DNA of 64,000 bases. Source: JBFWQM01 sp050249455. GTDB lineage: Bacteria > Pseudomonadota > Alphaproteobacteria > MPNO01 > VGEU01. The DNA lies in the NCBI GenBank assembly GCA_050249455.1, contig JBFWQM010000003.1, positions 1 to 64,000 on the forward strand, read 5' to 3'. A program made the translations under genes and the position numbers. A model generated the notes under the pieces. That model did no database searches. It saw nothing but the letters and a program-made list of their open reading frames with translations, and was not told where the DNA came from. Numbering within the stretch: position 1 is the stretch's first letter; each line of letters begins with the position of its first letter. This document shows positions 7,998-17,296 of the stretch, piece after piece.

Positions 7998-9179
7998 TCA
8001 CACGACGTTGCGCTCGCGCAGCGGCCGCCCCGCCGCGATGCGCCCATAGCCGAGCGCCGACAGGTCGAGGGTGCGGAACCGGCCGTGGACGATCAACTCG
8101 GCGACGGCGCGGCCGGCGGCAGGCGCCTGCTGCACGCCGTGGCCGGAGAACCCGTTGCACAGCAGGAATCCCTCGAGGCCGGGGTGCGGCCCGATGATCG
8201 CGTTCTGGTCGACGACGTTGTAGTCGTAGAGCCCGGCCCAGGCGCCGACCACCTTGATCGCGGCGAACGCCGGCACCCGCGCGGCCAGCGCCGGCCAGAT
8301 CGTCTCGTCGAACAGGGCGTGGTCGGGCTCCAGGTCCTCGGTGTCGGGATCGGCGTCGGCGGGCGGCGAGACGATGGCGAGGTAGTGCGCGCCTTCGGGC
8401 CGGAACGCGACGCCGGTGGGATCGATGGTCAGCGGCGTCGGGCCGGGCGGCGTGCGGCAGTCGAACACGAACGTCGAGCGCTTGCGCGGGCCCACCGGCA
8501 GGTCGCAGCCGGCCATCGCGGCGAGCGCGCCGGCCCACGGCCCCGCCGCATTGACCAGCGTGGGGCAGGCGATCGCCCCGCCGCCGGCCAGCTGTACACC
8601 GGTGACGCGGCCGCCGGCCCGTTCGACGCCGACGACGGCGTCGGTGCGGTACGCGACGCCCAGCGCGCGGCCCTTGCGGCGCAGCGCCGCCAGCACCGCG
8701 TGCGGATCGAACCAGCCTTCTCCGGCCACCCCCAGCGCGCCGCCGGCGATGCCGTCGAGCGACAGCCACGGGAACCGCGTCGCCAGTCCGGCGCGGTCGA
8801 GGCGCAGCACCTGCGCGCCGGCGGCGGCCTGCAGGCGATGGTTCTCGTCGAGAACGGCAAGGCCGTCGGCGCTGGCCAGGAACAGGTAGCCGGGCTCGAC
8901 CAGCGCCGCGTCGGCGGGCGCGTCCGGGGTCGACAGCAACGCGGGGACGGCGCGCAGGAACGCGGCGCCGTACAGCGACATCGCGACGTTCTCAGGCGTT
9001 GAGAACTGCTGGCGGATGCCGCCCCAGGACCGCGTCGTCGCGGCGCGGCCGAACGAAGGGTCGCGCTCCACCACCACGATACGGCCGTCGAACGCCGGGT
9101 CGGACGCCAGGAAATAGGCGACCGATGCGCCCATGATCGCGCCGCCGGCGATCACCACGTCGGCGGTCGCCCCGCTCAT
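7998..9179 (-). CDS. FAD-dependent oxidoreductase (DAO family)
   Basis: A 393-residue flavoprotein of the D-amino acid/sarcosine oxidase (DAO) family, expected to oxidise an amine or N-methyl amino acid. The dinucleotide-binding motif VVIAGGAIMGASVAYFLA lies at residues 7-24, followed by the acidic end VVVERD. The C-terminus has the typical LCNGFSGHGVQQAPAAG motif of MSOX/DAO enzymes. The ATG at 9179 is chosen because it places the Rossmann strand at the N-terminus; the ribosome-binding site is weak. It is followed by the HAD operon and is divergent from the S9 peptidase gene. Confidence 0.87.
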   Translation of the reverse strand: MSGATADVVIAGGAIMGASVAYFLASDPAFDGRIVVVERDPSFGRAATTRSWGGIRQQFSTPENVAMSLYGAAFLRAVPALLSTPDAPADAALVEPGYLFLASADGLAVLDENHRLQAAAGAQVLRLDRAGLATRFPWLSLDGIAGGALGVAGEGWFDPHAVLAALRRKGRALGVAYRTDAVVGVERAGGRVTGVQLAGGGAIACPTLVNAAGPWAGALAAMAGCDLPVGPRKRSTFVFDCRTPPGPTPLTIDPTGVAFRPEGAHYLAIVSPPADADPDTEDLEPDHALFDETIWPALAARVPAFAAIKVVGAWAGLYDYNVVDQNAIIGPHPGLEGFLLCNGFSGHGVQQAPAAGRAVAELIVHGRFRTLDLSALGYGRIAAGRPLRERNVV

Positions 9180-9261
9180 CGCGCGCGGCCGGCTTGCCAA
9201 GCGCCGCGGCGGCGGTGTCTGATGGCGGCATCCACCGCCACCGTCCCGATCGGAAGCCCGC

Positions 9262-11364
9262 GTGTCCTCATCGCGACCCGTCCCTGCGCCGCCGCTGGCG
9301 CTGCAGCGTCCCGTCACCGTCGTGCAGCACGGCGCGACCCGCCACGATCCCTACGCCTGGCTGCGCGATGCCGACTGGCGGGCGGTGATGCGCGACCCGG
9401 CGCGGCTCGACCCCGTCATCCGCGCCCACCTGGAGGCGGAGAACGCCTACACGGCGGCGGTGCTGGCGCCGGTCGCCGGCCTGCAGGCAAGCCTTGTGGC
9501 CGAGATGCGCGCGCGCATCAAGCCCGACGATGCCACCGTGCCGTTCGACGACGGGCCGTTCGCCTACTATGTCCGCTACGCGCCGGAAGGCCAGCACCCC
9601 GTGTGGTGCCGGCGCCGCGGCGGCGACGGACCGGAGGAGGTGCTGGTCGACGGCGACGCGGAGGCGGCGGGGCAGGCGTTCTGCCGCTTCGCCGCCTGCG
9701 CCCACAGCCCCGACCACCGCTTCGTCGCCTACACGGTTGACCTGACGGGGTCGGAGCACTTCACCCTCGTCGTGCGCGAGATCGGCGCGTGGCGCGCGTG
9801 GCGCTCCCCCGAACCGCAGGCGCGCGGCGACTTCGCCTGGGCTAACGACTCGCGCACGATCTATTACACCACGGTGGACGAGAACCTGCGGCCGCGCGCG
9901 ATCGCCCGCCACCGTCTCGATGCGCCGCAGGGACCGGACGCGGTCGTCTATCACGAGGACGATCCGGGCTTCTATGTCGCGGTGGAGCGCGGCGAGTCCG
10001 GCCGCTTCGCGCTGGTCGGCGCGTGGGACCACAGCATGACGTCGGAGGTCCGCCTGATCGACCTCGACGACCCCGGCGCGACGCCGCGCCTCATCGCACC
10101 GCGTGAGCGCGGGGTCGAGTACCACGCGGCGCACAACGGCGACCGCCTGTTCGTCCGCACCAACGCCGACGGCGCCGCGGACTTCAAGATCGCCGCTGCG
10201 CCGCTGGCCGCACCCGAGCGCGTGCGCTGGACGGACGTGGTGCCGCACAAGCCGGGCCGGCTGGTGCGCGCGATGCTGATGTTCCGCGAGCACCTGGTCT
10301 ACCTGGCGCGCGAGGACGGGCTGCCGCGCATCACCGTGGTGCGGCTGGCGGACGGGGCGAGCCACGACATCGCGTTCGAAGGGGAGGAGGCCTACGAGCT
10401 TGGCCTGGTCCCCGGCTTCGCGTTCGACACCCCGGTGCTGCGCTTCACCTACAGCTCGATGGCGACGCCGCAGCAGGTGTTCGACTACGACATGCGCGAC
10501 CGCACGCGCACCTTGCGCAAGATGCAGGAGGTGCCGTCGGGCCACGATCCGGCGCGCTACGCCGTGCGGCGGTTCCATGCCCCGAGCCACGACGGGACGC
10601 CGGTGCCGGTGTCCGTCGTCCACCGGCGCGACCTGTCTGCGGCGGGCGGCGCGCCGCTGCTGCTCTACGGCTATGGCTCCTACGGGGCGTCGATCCCGGC
10701 GGGCTTTGCGCCCAACCGGCTGTCGCTGGTCGACCGCGGCTTCGTCTACGCGATCGCCCACCCGCGCGGCGGGTCCGACCTCGGCCGGCGCTGGTACGAG
10801 GACGGCAAGCTGCTGCACAAGAAGAACACCTTCCGCGACTACATCGCCTGCGCCGAGTACCTCGCCGCGTCGGGCCTGGTCGACCGCGCGCGCGTCGTCG
10901 GCCACGGCGGCAGCGCCGGCGGCATGCTGATGGGCGCGGTCGCCAACCTGCGCCCCGACCTGTTCCGCGCGCTGGTGGCGGAGGTGCCGTTCGTCGACGT
11001 GCTCAACACGATGAGCGACGCGACACTGCCGCTCACGCCGCCGGAATGGTTCGAGTGGGGCAACCCGATCGAAGACGCGGAGGCGTTCCGCTACATCGCC
11101 TCCTATTCGCCCTACGACAACGTGTCGGCGCAGGCCTATCCCGACATCCTGGCGACCGGCGGGCTGACCGACCCGCGGGTGACCTACTGGGAGCCGGCGA
11201 AGTGGGTGGCGCGGCTGCGCGCCGCCACGACCGGGCCGGGCCGGATCCTGCTCCAGACCAACATGAGCGCCGGCCACGGCGGCGCCGCGGGCCGCTACGA
11301 CAAGCTGGAGGAGGTGGCGCGGGTCTACGCCTTCGTGCTGATGGTTTGCGGGATGGCGGGGTAG
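9262..11364 (+). CDS. S9 family prolyl oligopeptidase (oligopeptidase B-like)
   Basis: A 700-residue cytosolic serine oligopeptidase with an N-terminal beta-propeller (about residues 80-400) and a C-terminal alpha/beta hydrolase domain. The catalytic serine is in GHGGSAGGMLMG, the aspartate in GLTDPRVTYWEP and the histidine in MSAGHGGAAGRYD. The sequence YGSYGASIPAGF and the acidic substrate-site region point to oligopeptidase B (cleavage after Arg/Lys) more than to prolyl oligopeptidase. Translation starts at a GTG. The gene is monocistronic, divergent from the FAD oxidase gene and convergent with arfB. Its length is normal for the family. Confidence 0.88.
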   Translation: MSSSRPVPAPPLALQRPVTVVQHGATRHDPYAWLRDADWRAVMRDPARLDPVIRAHLEAENAYTAAVLAPVAGLQASLVAEMRARIKPDDATVPFDDGPFAYYVRYAPEGQHPVWCRRRGGDGPEEVLVDGDAEAAGQAFCRFAACAHSPDHRFVAYTVDLTGSEHFTLVVREIGAWRAWRSPEPQARGDFAWANDSRTIYYTTVDENLRPRAIARHRLDAPQGPDAVVYHEDDPGFYVAVERGESGRFALVGAWDHSMTSEVRLIDLDDPGATPRLIAPRERGVEYHAAHNGDRLFVRTNADGAADFKIAAAPLAAPERVRWTDVVPHKPGRLVRAMLMFREHLVYLAREDGLPRITVVRLADGASHDIAFEGEEAYELGLVPGFAFDTPVLRFTYSSMATPQQVFDYDMRDRTRTLRKMQEVPSGHDPARYAVRRFHAPSHDGTPVPVSVVHRRDLSAAGGAPLLLYGYGSYGASIPAGFAPNRLSLVDRGFVYAIAHPRGGSDLGRRWYEDGKLLHKKNTFRDYIACAEYLAASGLVDRARVVGHGGSAGGMLMGAVANLRPDLFRALVAEVPFVDVLNTMSDATLPLTPPEWFEWGNPIEDAEAFRYIASYSPYDNVSAQAYPDILATGGLTDPRVTYWEPAKWVARLRAATTGPGRILLQTNMSAGHGGAAGRYDKLEEVARVYAFVLMVCGMAG

Positions 11365-11392
11365 GGGGCGCCTCAACCGGACGCTGCCGCCT

Positions 11393-11818
11393 TCAATCCT
11401 CCGCCCCGACCGGCCCGCGCGCGGACTTGGTGCGGCTGCGGCGCTGCTTGGCCTCGAGGCGCGACTGGACGGCGCGGCGCGGCGTGCCGGTGGGGATGCG
11501 CCGGCGCGGCGCGACGGCGACGCCGCGGATCAGGCCGCACAGCCGCTCGACGGCGTCCTCGCGGTTGCGTTCCTGGGTGCGGAAGCGGTGCGCCTGGATG
11601 ACCAGGACCCCCTCATTGCTGATGCGCTTGCCGGCGGCGCGGACCAGGCGCGCCTGCACCGGCGGCGGCAGCGACGAATTGGCCACGTCGAAGCGGAGCT
11701 GCACGGCGGTCGCCACCTTGTTGACGTTCTGCCCGCCGGGACCGCCGGCGCGAATGAAATGGAACTCGATCTCGGAGTCGTCGATCGAGAGCGAAGGCGT
11801 GATCTGGATCCTGGACAT
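11393..11818 (-). CDS. arfB: peptidyl-tRNA hydrolase ArfB (ribosome rescue)
   Basis: A 141-residue ribosome-rescue peptidyl-tRNA hydrolase (ArfB/YaeJ/ICT1 family) that releases stalled nascent chains. The catalytic GGQ lies in RAGGPGGQNVNKVATA (residues about 24-39), and a basic C-terminal tail (RRRIPTGTPRR..RLEAKQRRSRTK), which in this family enters the empty mRNA channel, is present. The length is standard. The gene is 39 bp downstream of the molybdenum hydroxylase gene and convergent with the S9 peptidase. With smpB at 17.3 kb, the window carries two rescue factors. Confidence 0.92.
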   Translation of the reverse strand: MSRIQITPSLSIDDSEIEFHFIRAGGPGGQNVNKVATAVQLRFDVANSSLPPPVQARLVRAAGKRISNEGVLVIQAHRFRTQERNREDAVERLCGLIRGVAVAPRRRIPTGTPRRAVQSRLEAKQRRSRTKSARGPVGAED

Positions 11819-11857
11819 GACGCTGTGGCTGGAAGGGCGCGGCCGGCGCCGGCCAGC

Positions 11858-14155
11858 TTAGCGCGCGGCGCGGATCGCGCGCCACACCGTCTCCGGCGTC
11901 GCCGGCATGTCGATGTGCGTGACGCCGAGCGGGGCCAGGGCATCGAGCACCGCGTTGACCAGCGCCGGCGGCGCCCCGACCGTGCCGCCTTCGCCGGCGC
12001 CCTTGACGCCGAGCGGGTTGGTTTTGGTCAGGGTCACCGTGTGCTCGGCGACGAACGAGGGCAGGTCGTCGGCGCGCGGCAGCGCGTAGTCCATGTAGGA
12101 GCCGGTCAGCGGCTGGCCGTCGCCGTCGTGGACCACGCGCTCCAGCAGCGCCTGGCCGAGGCCCTGGACCACCGAGCCGACGGCCTGGCCGTGCACCACC
12201 GGCGGGTTCACGATGCGCCCGACGTCGTCCACCATCGTGTAGCGGTCGATCGCCACGGCGCCGGTCTCCGGGTCGACCTCCACCTCGCAGACGTGGCAGC
12301 CGTTGGGGAACGTGAACTCGGGGATCTCGTGCATCGTGGCGGCGGCCAGCGGCTGGCGGTTCGCAAGCTCGAACAGGCCGATGCCGCGGTCGGTGCCGGC
12401 GACGGTGAAGCGGCCGGCGGCGTAGACGACGTCGGCGGCCGCGGCCTCCAGCGCCTGCGCCGCCGCCTGGCGGCCAGCCTCGATCACCATCCCGCCTGCC
12501 TTCCACGCCGCCGACCCGCCCTTGATCATCGAGCGCGAGGCGAAGGTGCCGATGCCGCTGGCCACCCGGTCGGTGTCGCCGGCGACCACGCGCACGGCGT
12601 CCATCGGCAATTCCAGCGCGTCGGCCACCACCTGGGCGAACGTCGTCTCGTGCGCCTGGCCGGACGACTGGCTGCCGGTGGCGAGCTCGACGATGCCCGC
12701 CGGGTCGACGGAAACTTTGGCATATTCCGGCGGCACGCCGCCGGCGCCCTCGAACGCATGGACGATGCCGAGGCCGCGCAGCCGGCCGCACTTCCCGGCC
12801 GCGGCGCGGCGCGCCGCGAAGCCGGCGACGTCGGCCAGCGCGACGGCGCGGTCCTGGTTGCGCGCGAAGTCGCCGCAGTCGTAGACCGCGCCGGTCGGCG
12901 TCGTGTAGGGCATCGCCGATGCCGGCACCAGGTTGCGGCGGCGCAAGGCGGCGCGGTCGATCCCGGTCGCCGCCGCCGCGCGGTCGATCAGCCGCTCCAT
13001 GATGTAGATCGCCTCGGCCCGGCCGACGCCGCGATAGACGTTGACCGGGGTGGTGTTGGTGAACACGGCGGTCATCGCGAAGTGGATCGCCGGCGTCGCA
13101 TAGACGCTTGCCACCATGCGGGTCATGTTCTGGTAGGCGGAGAACGGCGCCCCGGTCGAGACATAGGCGCCGATGTTCCACGTGGTGCGCACGCGCAGGC
13201 CGGCGAACCGGCCGTCGGCGTCCAGCGCGAGCGATCCTTCCGTGACGTGGTCGCGCGCCTGCAGGTCGCACAGGAACGCCTCTGAGCGGCTGGCGCACCA
13301 GCGCACCGCCCGGCCGAGGCGGCGCGCCGCCCAGGCGACGACGGCATGCTCCGGATAGGCGAACAGACGCGAGCCGAAGCCGCCGCCGACGTCCTCGGTG
13401 ATCGCGCGGACGCGGTCCTCGGGCAGCCCGAGGGTGGCGGCGATCAGCGCCGCCTGCTGGTGGACGCTCTGGGTGCCGGCGCGCAGCACCAGGCGGCCGT
13501 CCACCGGATCGACCGCGGCGACCACGGCCCGCGGCTCCAGGAACGAGGTCACCAGACGGTTGTTGACGACGGTCAGCGAGATGACGTGCGCGGCGCGGTC
13601 GAAGGCGGCGTCGGTCGCGGCGCGGTCGCCGGCCTGCCAGTCGAAACAGCGGTTGCGCGGCGCGTCGGGCCACAGCTGCGGCGCCGTCGCGTGCCCCGCG
13701 TCGGCGGTCGCGGTGACGGCGGGCAGCGGGTCATAGGCCACGCTGACCGCCTCCGCCGCGTCCTGCGCCGCGGCTGCGGTGTCGGCGACGACGACGGCGA
13801 CCGCTTCGCCGGCGTGGCGCACGCGGTCGCGGGCGAGGGGGTAGAACGGCGGGTCGGCCATCGGCGTGCCGTCGCCGTTGCGGAAGTCGCCGCCGCGCTC
13901 GCGGATCAGGGTCGGGATCGGCCGGACGCCGTCGGCCTCGAGGTCGGCGGCGGCGAAGACGCCGATGATGCCGGGCATCGCCCGCGCGGCGGCGGTGTCG
14001 ATGCGTTCCACCGCCGCATGGGCGTAGGGCGCGCGGACGAACGCGGCATGCGCCTCGCCGTCGATCGCGATGTCGTCGGTGAACCGGCCGCGGCCGGTCA
14101 GGAGGCGCTCGTCCTCGCGCCGCGGGACGCCGCGGCCGATGACGGGCGCCGTCAA
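11858..14155 (-). CDS. xanthine dehydrogenase family molybdopterin-binding large subunit
   Basis: A 765-residue molybdenum hydroxylase large subunit (CoxL/XdhB family) that should bind the molybdopterin cytosine dinucleotide cofactor. The start region has the usual GRGVPRREDERLLTGRGRF; the cofactor motifs GGGFGSR, NVYRGVGRAEA and GVKGAGEGG are all present. The active-site loop is VYRGVGRAE, not the AYRCSFR loop of form I CO dehydrogenase, so CO oxidation is unlikely. The TTG at 14155 forms a TTGA overlap with the stop of the lytic transglycosylase gene, which supports this start. The FAD and [2Fe-2S] subunits that normally flank it are absent here, so its redox partners must be encoded elsewhere. 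Confidence 0.87.
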   Translation of the reverse strand: MTAPVIGRGVPRREDERLLTGRGRFTDDIAIDGEAHAAFVRAPYAHAAVERIDTAAARAMPGIIGVFAAADLEADGVRPIPTLIRERGGDFRNGDGTPMADPPFYPLARDRVRHAGEAVAVVVADTAAAAQDAAEAVSVAYDPLPAVTATADAGHATAPQLWPDAPRNRCFDWQAGDRAATDAAFDRAAHVISLTVVNNRLVTSFLEPRAVVAAVDPVDGRLVLRAGTQSVHQQAALIAATLGLPEDRVRAITEDVGGGFGSRLFAYPEHAVVAWAARRLGRAVRWCASRSEAFLCDLQARDHVTEGSLALDADGRFAGLRVRTTWNIGAYVSTGAPFSAYQNMTRMVASVYATPAIHFAMTAVFTNTTPVNVYRGVGRAEAIYIMERLIDRAAAATGIDRAALRRRNLVPASAMPYTTPTGAVYDCGDFARNQDRAVALADVAGFAARRAAAGKCGRLRGLGIVHAFEGAGGVPPEYAKVSVDPAGIVELATGSQSSGQAHETTFAQVVADALELPMDAVRVVAGDTDRVASGIGTFASRSMIKGGSAAWKAGGMVIEAGRQAAAQALEAAAADVVYAAGRFTVAGTDRGIGLFELANRQPLAAATMHEIPEFTFPNGCHVCEVEVDPETGAVAIDRYTMVDDVGRIVNPPVVHGQAVGSVVQGLGQALLERVVHDGDGQPLTGSYMDYALPRADDLPSFVAEHTVTLTKTNPLGVKGAGEGGTVGAPPALVNAVLDALAPLGVTHIDMPATPETVWRAIRAAR

Positions 14156-16299
14156 CGCGTCGGGTCCTCGAACAGGGTCGAGGCGACCTGCGGGCGGCCC
14201 AGCCGGCGCTCGTAGACGGAGTGGTTCTCGAACACGCGCTGCACGTAGTTGCGCGTCTCGTTGTAGGGGATCAGCTCGATCCAGTCGATCTTGTCCACCC
14301 GGTCGGAGCGCGGGTCGCCGTAGGTGCGGATCCACTTGTTCACGTTGCCGGGCCCGGCGTTATAGGCGGCGAAGGCGAGGATGCGCGAGCCCGAGTACAT
14401 GTCGAGCATGTGGGCCAGATAGGCGCGGCCGAGGCTGACGTTGTACTCCCAGTCGGCGGTCAGCCGTGCCGGGACGTAGGGGACGCCGATCCGCTTGGCC
14501 ATGTCCTTCGCGGTGCCGGGCATCAGCTGCATCAGCCCCATCGCGCCGGCCGGGCTGAGGGCATCGACGCGGAAGTTGCTCTCCTGGCGGGCGACCGACA
14601 GCACCATGGCGCGGTCGGGCGCGTCGGCCGACTGGATCACCGGGAAGCCGGACTCGGGCAGCGAGTAGCCGTTGCGGTTGGCGCGGCGGCTGACCATGAC
14701 CGACAGGTCCGGCCGGCCCTGCGCCAGCGCCAGCCGCGCCGTCAACGCGTAGTGCGACGGGTGCGTCGAGGCTTCCGCGAGGCTGATGTAGAAGATGCGC
14801 AGCAGGGTCTCCTCGCGCAGCCCATGCAGCAGCTTCACGGCATGCACGAGGTCGAGGTTGTTGAACGCCCGCGTCTCGGCCTGGGTCGGCACCGGCTCGC
14901 GCATGTCGAGCCGCCGCGAGCCCTCGCGGTCGTGCCCGGCGGCAAGCTGGCCGTAGTAGTTCGTGTGGTACTGCGCCGCCTCGCGGTACCAGCCGAGCGC
15001 CCGGTTGGGGTCGTTCAGCGCTTCGGCGCCGCGGCCCGCCCAGTAGGCGGCGCGCGCCCGCCCGCCGGGCGTCTCGGCCGCGTCGTGGGCGCGCTCGAAG
15101 TGGCCCATCGCCGTGCGCGGGTCGTTGGCGAAGCGCAGCGCGATCCAGCCGGCCAGCCATTCGGCGTCTGCGCGGTCGCCGCTCAGCGGCAGGCCGTGGT
15201 TGCGCACCACGGCGTAGGCGTCGCGCGCCTGGCCGCGGCCGATCAGGCGGCGGGCGATCAGCTGGCGCTCGTTCCACCATAGGTCGGGGCGGACAAGGTC
15301 GCGCGGCGGGTGCTTGAGGATCTCGGCCGCCGCCTCGTCGTTGTCGCGCCGGCGGTGCCAGCGCATCAGCTCGAACTGCAGGCCGGCGTCGTTGCGCAGG
15401 CTGGCGGGCACGCGGGCCGCGAGGTCGTCGCCCGAAGACGACTGGCGGCGCAACTGGATGCGGGCCTGCATCAGCGCGCGGTGGGCCGGATCGACCAGCC
15501 GCTGCATCCGTTCGGCCGCCTGCTCCTGGCCGTCCCACAGCAGCCGGTCCAGGCGCGCGGCGTGGTCCTGGGGCGTCAGCAGGCTCAGGTGCCGCACTTC
15601 GAAGCGGTCCTGGTCCGCCGGCGTGAAGTCGCCATCGACCCAGGCGCGGCGGATCTGGGCGACGCCCCGGGCGCGGTCGCCGAGTGCCAGGTAGGCCTCG
15701 CCCAGCAGCCGGCGGCCGTTGCCGGTCACCGGCTCTCGGTCGGCGAACCAGGCGACAATGCGGTCGGGCGGGGTGGCGCCGTCGATCGCGTCCTCGGCCC
15801 GGCGCTGCAGCACGCCCTGGCGCGGCCACGCCGGGTTCTCGTCGATGAACCGGGCCAACGTCTCGAAGCTGTGGCCGGCGCCGGCGCGGGTCAGCGACGC
15901 CCAGTAGTTGATCTTCGCCGCGACCGGGTCGTTCGAGTTCGCCAGCGAGCCGGGGCTGCGCACCGGCGCGGGCTGCGGCCGCTGCGCCTCGTGCCTGACC
16001 TTGGCGTCCTTGCGCGCCTGCGCCTTGGTCGCCGGCTTGGTCTTGGCGGGGGTCGGCTTGGCCGCAGCGGCGCGCGGCGGCGCGGGCTTCGCCTGCGGCG
16101 TCGGCGGCTTGGCCTGGGTGCGCTGCGCGGCGGCGCGCTCGGCCGGCGTCTTCGCGGTCTGCGCCGCGACCGGGATGCCCGCAAAGAGCACGGCCGCCGC
16201 GAGCGCGACGCTCAGGATGCCTCTTGCCACCATGCGGACGCCGATCGCTGGATGTTCGGAAGGCGGCATCTTACGAGAATCGTTGCCGAACGTAACCAT
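14152..16299 (-). CDS. soluble lytic murein transglycosylase
   Basis: A 715-residue periplasmic lytic transglycosylase of the Slt70 type that cleaves peptidoglycan glycan strands. A signal peptide (VARGILSVALAAAVLFAG, ending VAAQ) is followed by an Ala/Pro/Lys-rich low-complexity linker (about residues 50-110), a long helical superhelix, and the catalytic SLT domain near residues 560-680. The catalytic glutamate is in VARQESNFRVD, followed by PAGAMGLMQLMPGTA and AFAAYNAGPGNV. An internal ATG at 16233 would give a more typical signal peptide than the ATG at 16299, so the start is uncertain. The gene is divergent from dapA and translationally overlaps the molybdenum hydroxylase gene. Confidence 0.9.
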   Translation of the reverse strand: MVTFGNDSRKMPPSEHPAIGVRMVARGILSVALAAAVLFAGIPVAAQTAKTPAERAAAQRTQAKPPTPQAKPAPPRAAAAKPTPAKTKPATKAQARKDAKVRHEAQRPQPAPVRSPGSLANSNDPVAAKINYWASLTRAGAGHSFETLARFIDENPAWPRQGVLQRRAEDAIDGATPPDRIVAWFADREPVTGNGRRLLGEAYLALGDRARGVAQIRRAWVDGDFTPADQDRFEVRHLSLLTPQDHAARLDRLLWDGQEQAAERMQRLVDPAHRALMQARIQLRRQSSSGDDLAARVPASLRNDAGLQFELMRWHRRRDNDEAAAEILKHPPRDLVRPDLWWNERQLIARRLIGRGQARDAYAVVRNHGLPLSGDRADAEWLAGWIALRFANDPRTAMGHFERAHDAAETPGGRARAAYWAGRGAEALNDPNRALGWYREAAQYHTNYYGQLAAGHDREGSRRLDMREPVPTQAETRAFNNLDLVHAVKLLHGLREETLLRIFYISLAEASTHPSHYALTARLALAQGRPDLSVMVSRRANRNGYSLPESGFPVIQSADAPDRAMVLSVARQESNFRVDALSPAGAMGLMQLMPGTAKDMAKRIGVPYVPARLTADWEYNVSLGRAYLAHMLDMYSGSRILAFAAYNAGPGNVNKWIRTYGDPRSDRVDKIDWIELIPYNETRNYVQRVFENHSVYERRLGRPQVASTLFEDPTR

Positions 16300-16330
16300 C
16301 GCGCTGCGCCCCCGCCGCCGGCTGCCAGCC

Positions 16331-16359
16331 TTGCCCGGTCCAGCCTGTCGGTCTAATGT
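16331..16359 (+). promoter_or_regulatory. sigma-70-like promoter of dapA-smpB
   Basis: TTGCCC (16331-16336) is followed after 17 bp by TAATGT (16354-16359). The predicted start point is about 45 bp upstream of the dapA ATG. The region lies between dapA and the divergent lytic transglycosylase gene. Confidence 0.55.
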
Positions 16360-16411
16360 GAGAACACAGCGTTAAATTCCGGTAACCGGCCAGCCACGAC
16401 GGGGACGCACC

Positions 16412-17287
16412 ATGTTCAAGGGCTCCATCTGCGCGCTCATCACGCCCTTCCGCAACGGCGCCGTCGACGAGAAGGCGTTCGAGGCGTTCGTGGACTGGCA
16501 GATCGAGCAGGGAACCCACGGCATCGTGCCGTGCGGCACCACCGGCGAGTCGCCGACCCTGAGCCACGACGAGCACATGCGGGTCACCGAGGTCTGCATC
16601 GCGGTGGCGCGCGGCCGCGTGCCGGTGATCGCCGGCACCGGCTCGAACTCGACCGCGGAGGCGATCGCGCTGACCCGCCACGCCAAGGAGGCCGGCGCCG
16701 ACGCCGCGCTGGTGGTGACCCCCTATTACAACAAGCCGACCCAGGAAGGGCTCTACCAGCACTTCAAGGCGATCAACGACGCCGTTGATCTGCCGATCAT
16801 CATCTACAACATTCCGGCCCGCTGCATCGTCGATATGACGGTCGAGACGATGGCGCGGCTGGCCAAGCTGCCCAACATCGTCGGCGTCAAGGACGCGACC
16901 GCCGACGTCAGCCGGGCGACCAAGCAGCAGATCGCGTGCGGGCCGAAGTTCTGCCAGCTGTCGGGGGAAGACGTGACCCAGCTCGGCTTCCTCAGCCAGG
17001 GCGGCGACGGCTGCATCTCGGTCACCGCCAACGTCGCGCCGCGCGCTATGGCGGACATGCACGAGGCGTGGCAGGGCGGCAACGTCAAGGCGGCGCAGGC
17101 GATCAACGCCCGCCTGATGCCGCTGCACGAGGCGCTGTTCGTCGAGACCAGCCCGGCGCCGGTGAAGTACGCCGCGAGCCTGCTCGGCAAGTGCACCTCG
17201 GAAGTCCGGCTGCCGATGGTCGACCCCCGCGACGCCACCAAGGACCGCGTGCAGACCGCGATGCGGGCGGCCGGCGTCCTGAACTGA
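16412..17287 (+). CDS. dapA: 4-hydroxy-tetrahydrodipicolinate synthase
   Basis: This 291-residue cytosolic TIM-barrel aldolase condenses pyruvate with aspartate semialdehyde in the lysine and diaminopimelate pathway. The signature CGTTGESPTLSHDEH is near residues 40-54, the catalytic tyrosine is in YYNKPTQEG, and the Schiff-base lysine is in IVGVKDATAD. The length is standard. It is followed after 9 bp by smpB, with which it is probably cotranscribed. Confidence 0.96.
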   Translation: MFKGSICALITPFRNGAVDEKAFEAFVDWQIEQGTHGIVPCGTTGESPTLSHDEHMRVTEVCIAVARGRVPVIAGTGSNSTAEAIALTRHAKEAGADAALVVTPYYNKPTQEGLYQHFKAINDAVDLPIIIYNIPARCIVDMTVETMARLAKLPNIVGVKDATADVSRATKQQIACGPKFCQLSGEDVTQLGFLSQGGDGCISVTANVAPRAMADMHEAWQGGNVKAAQAINARLMPLHEALFVETSPAPVKYAASLLGKCTSEVRLPMVDPRDATKDRVQTAMRAAGVLN

Positions 17288-17296
17288 CCGGGCTCC

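Noticed and set aside
9268..11376. A 702-codon frame antisense to the S9 oligopeptidase
   Set aside because: Composition is His/Arg/Asp-rich and typical of antisense codon shadow; the plus-strand frame has the full catalytic triad.
11858..14155. Carbon monoxide dehydrogenase (CoxL) assignment
   Set aside because: The active-site loop reads VYRGVGRAE, not the AYRCSFR loop of form I CO dehydrogenase, and coxM/coxS are absent.
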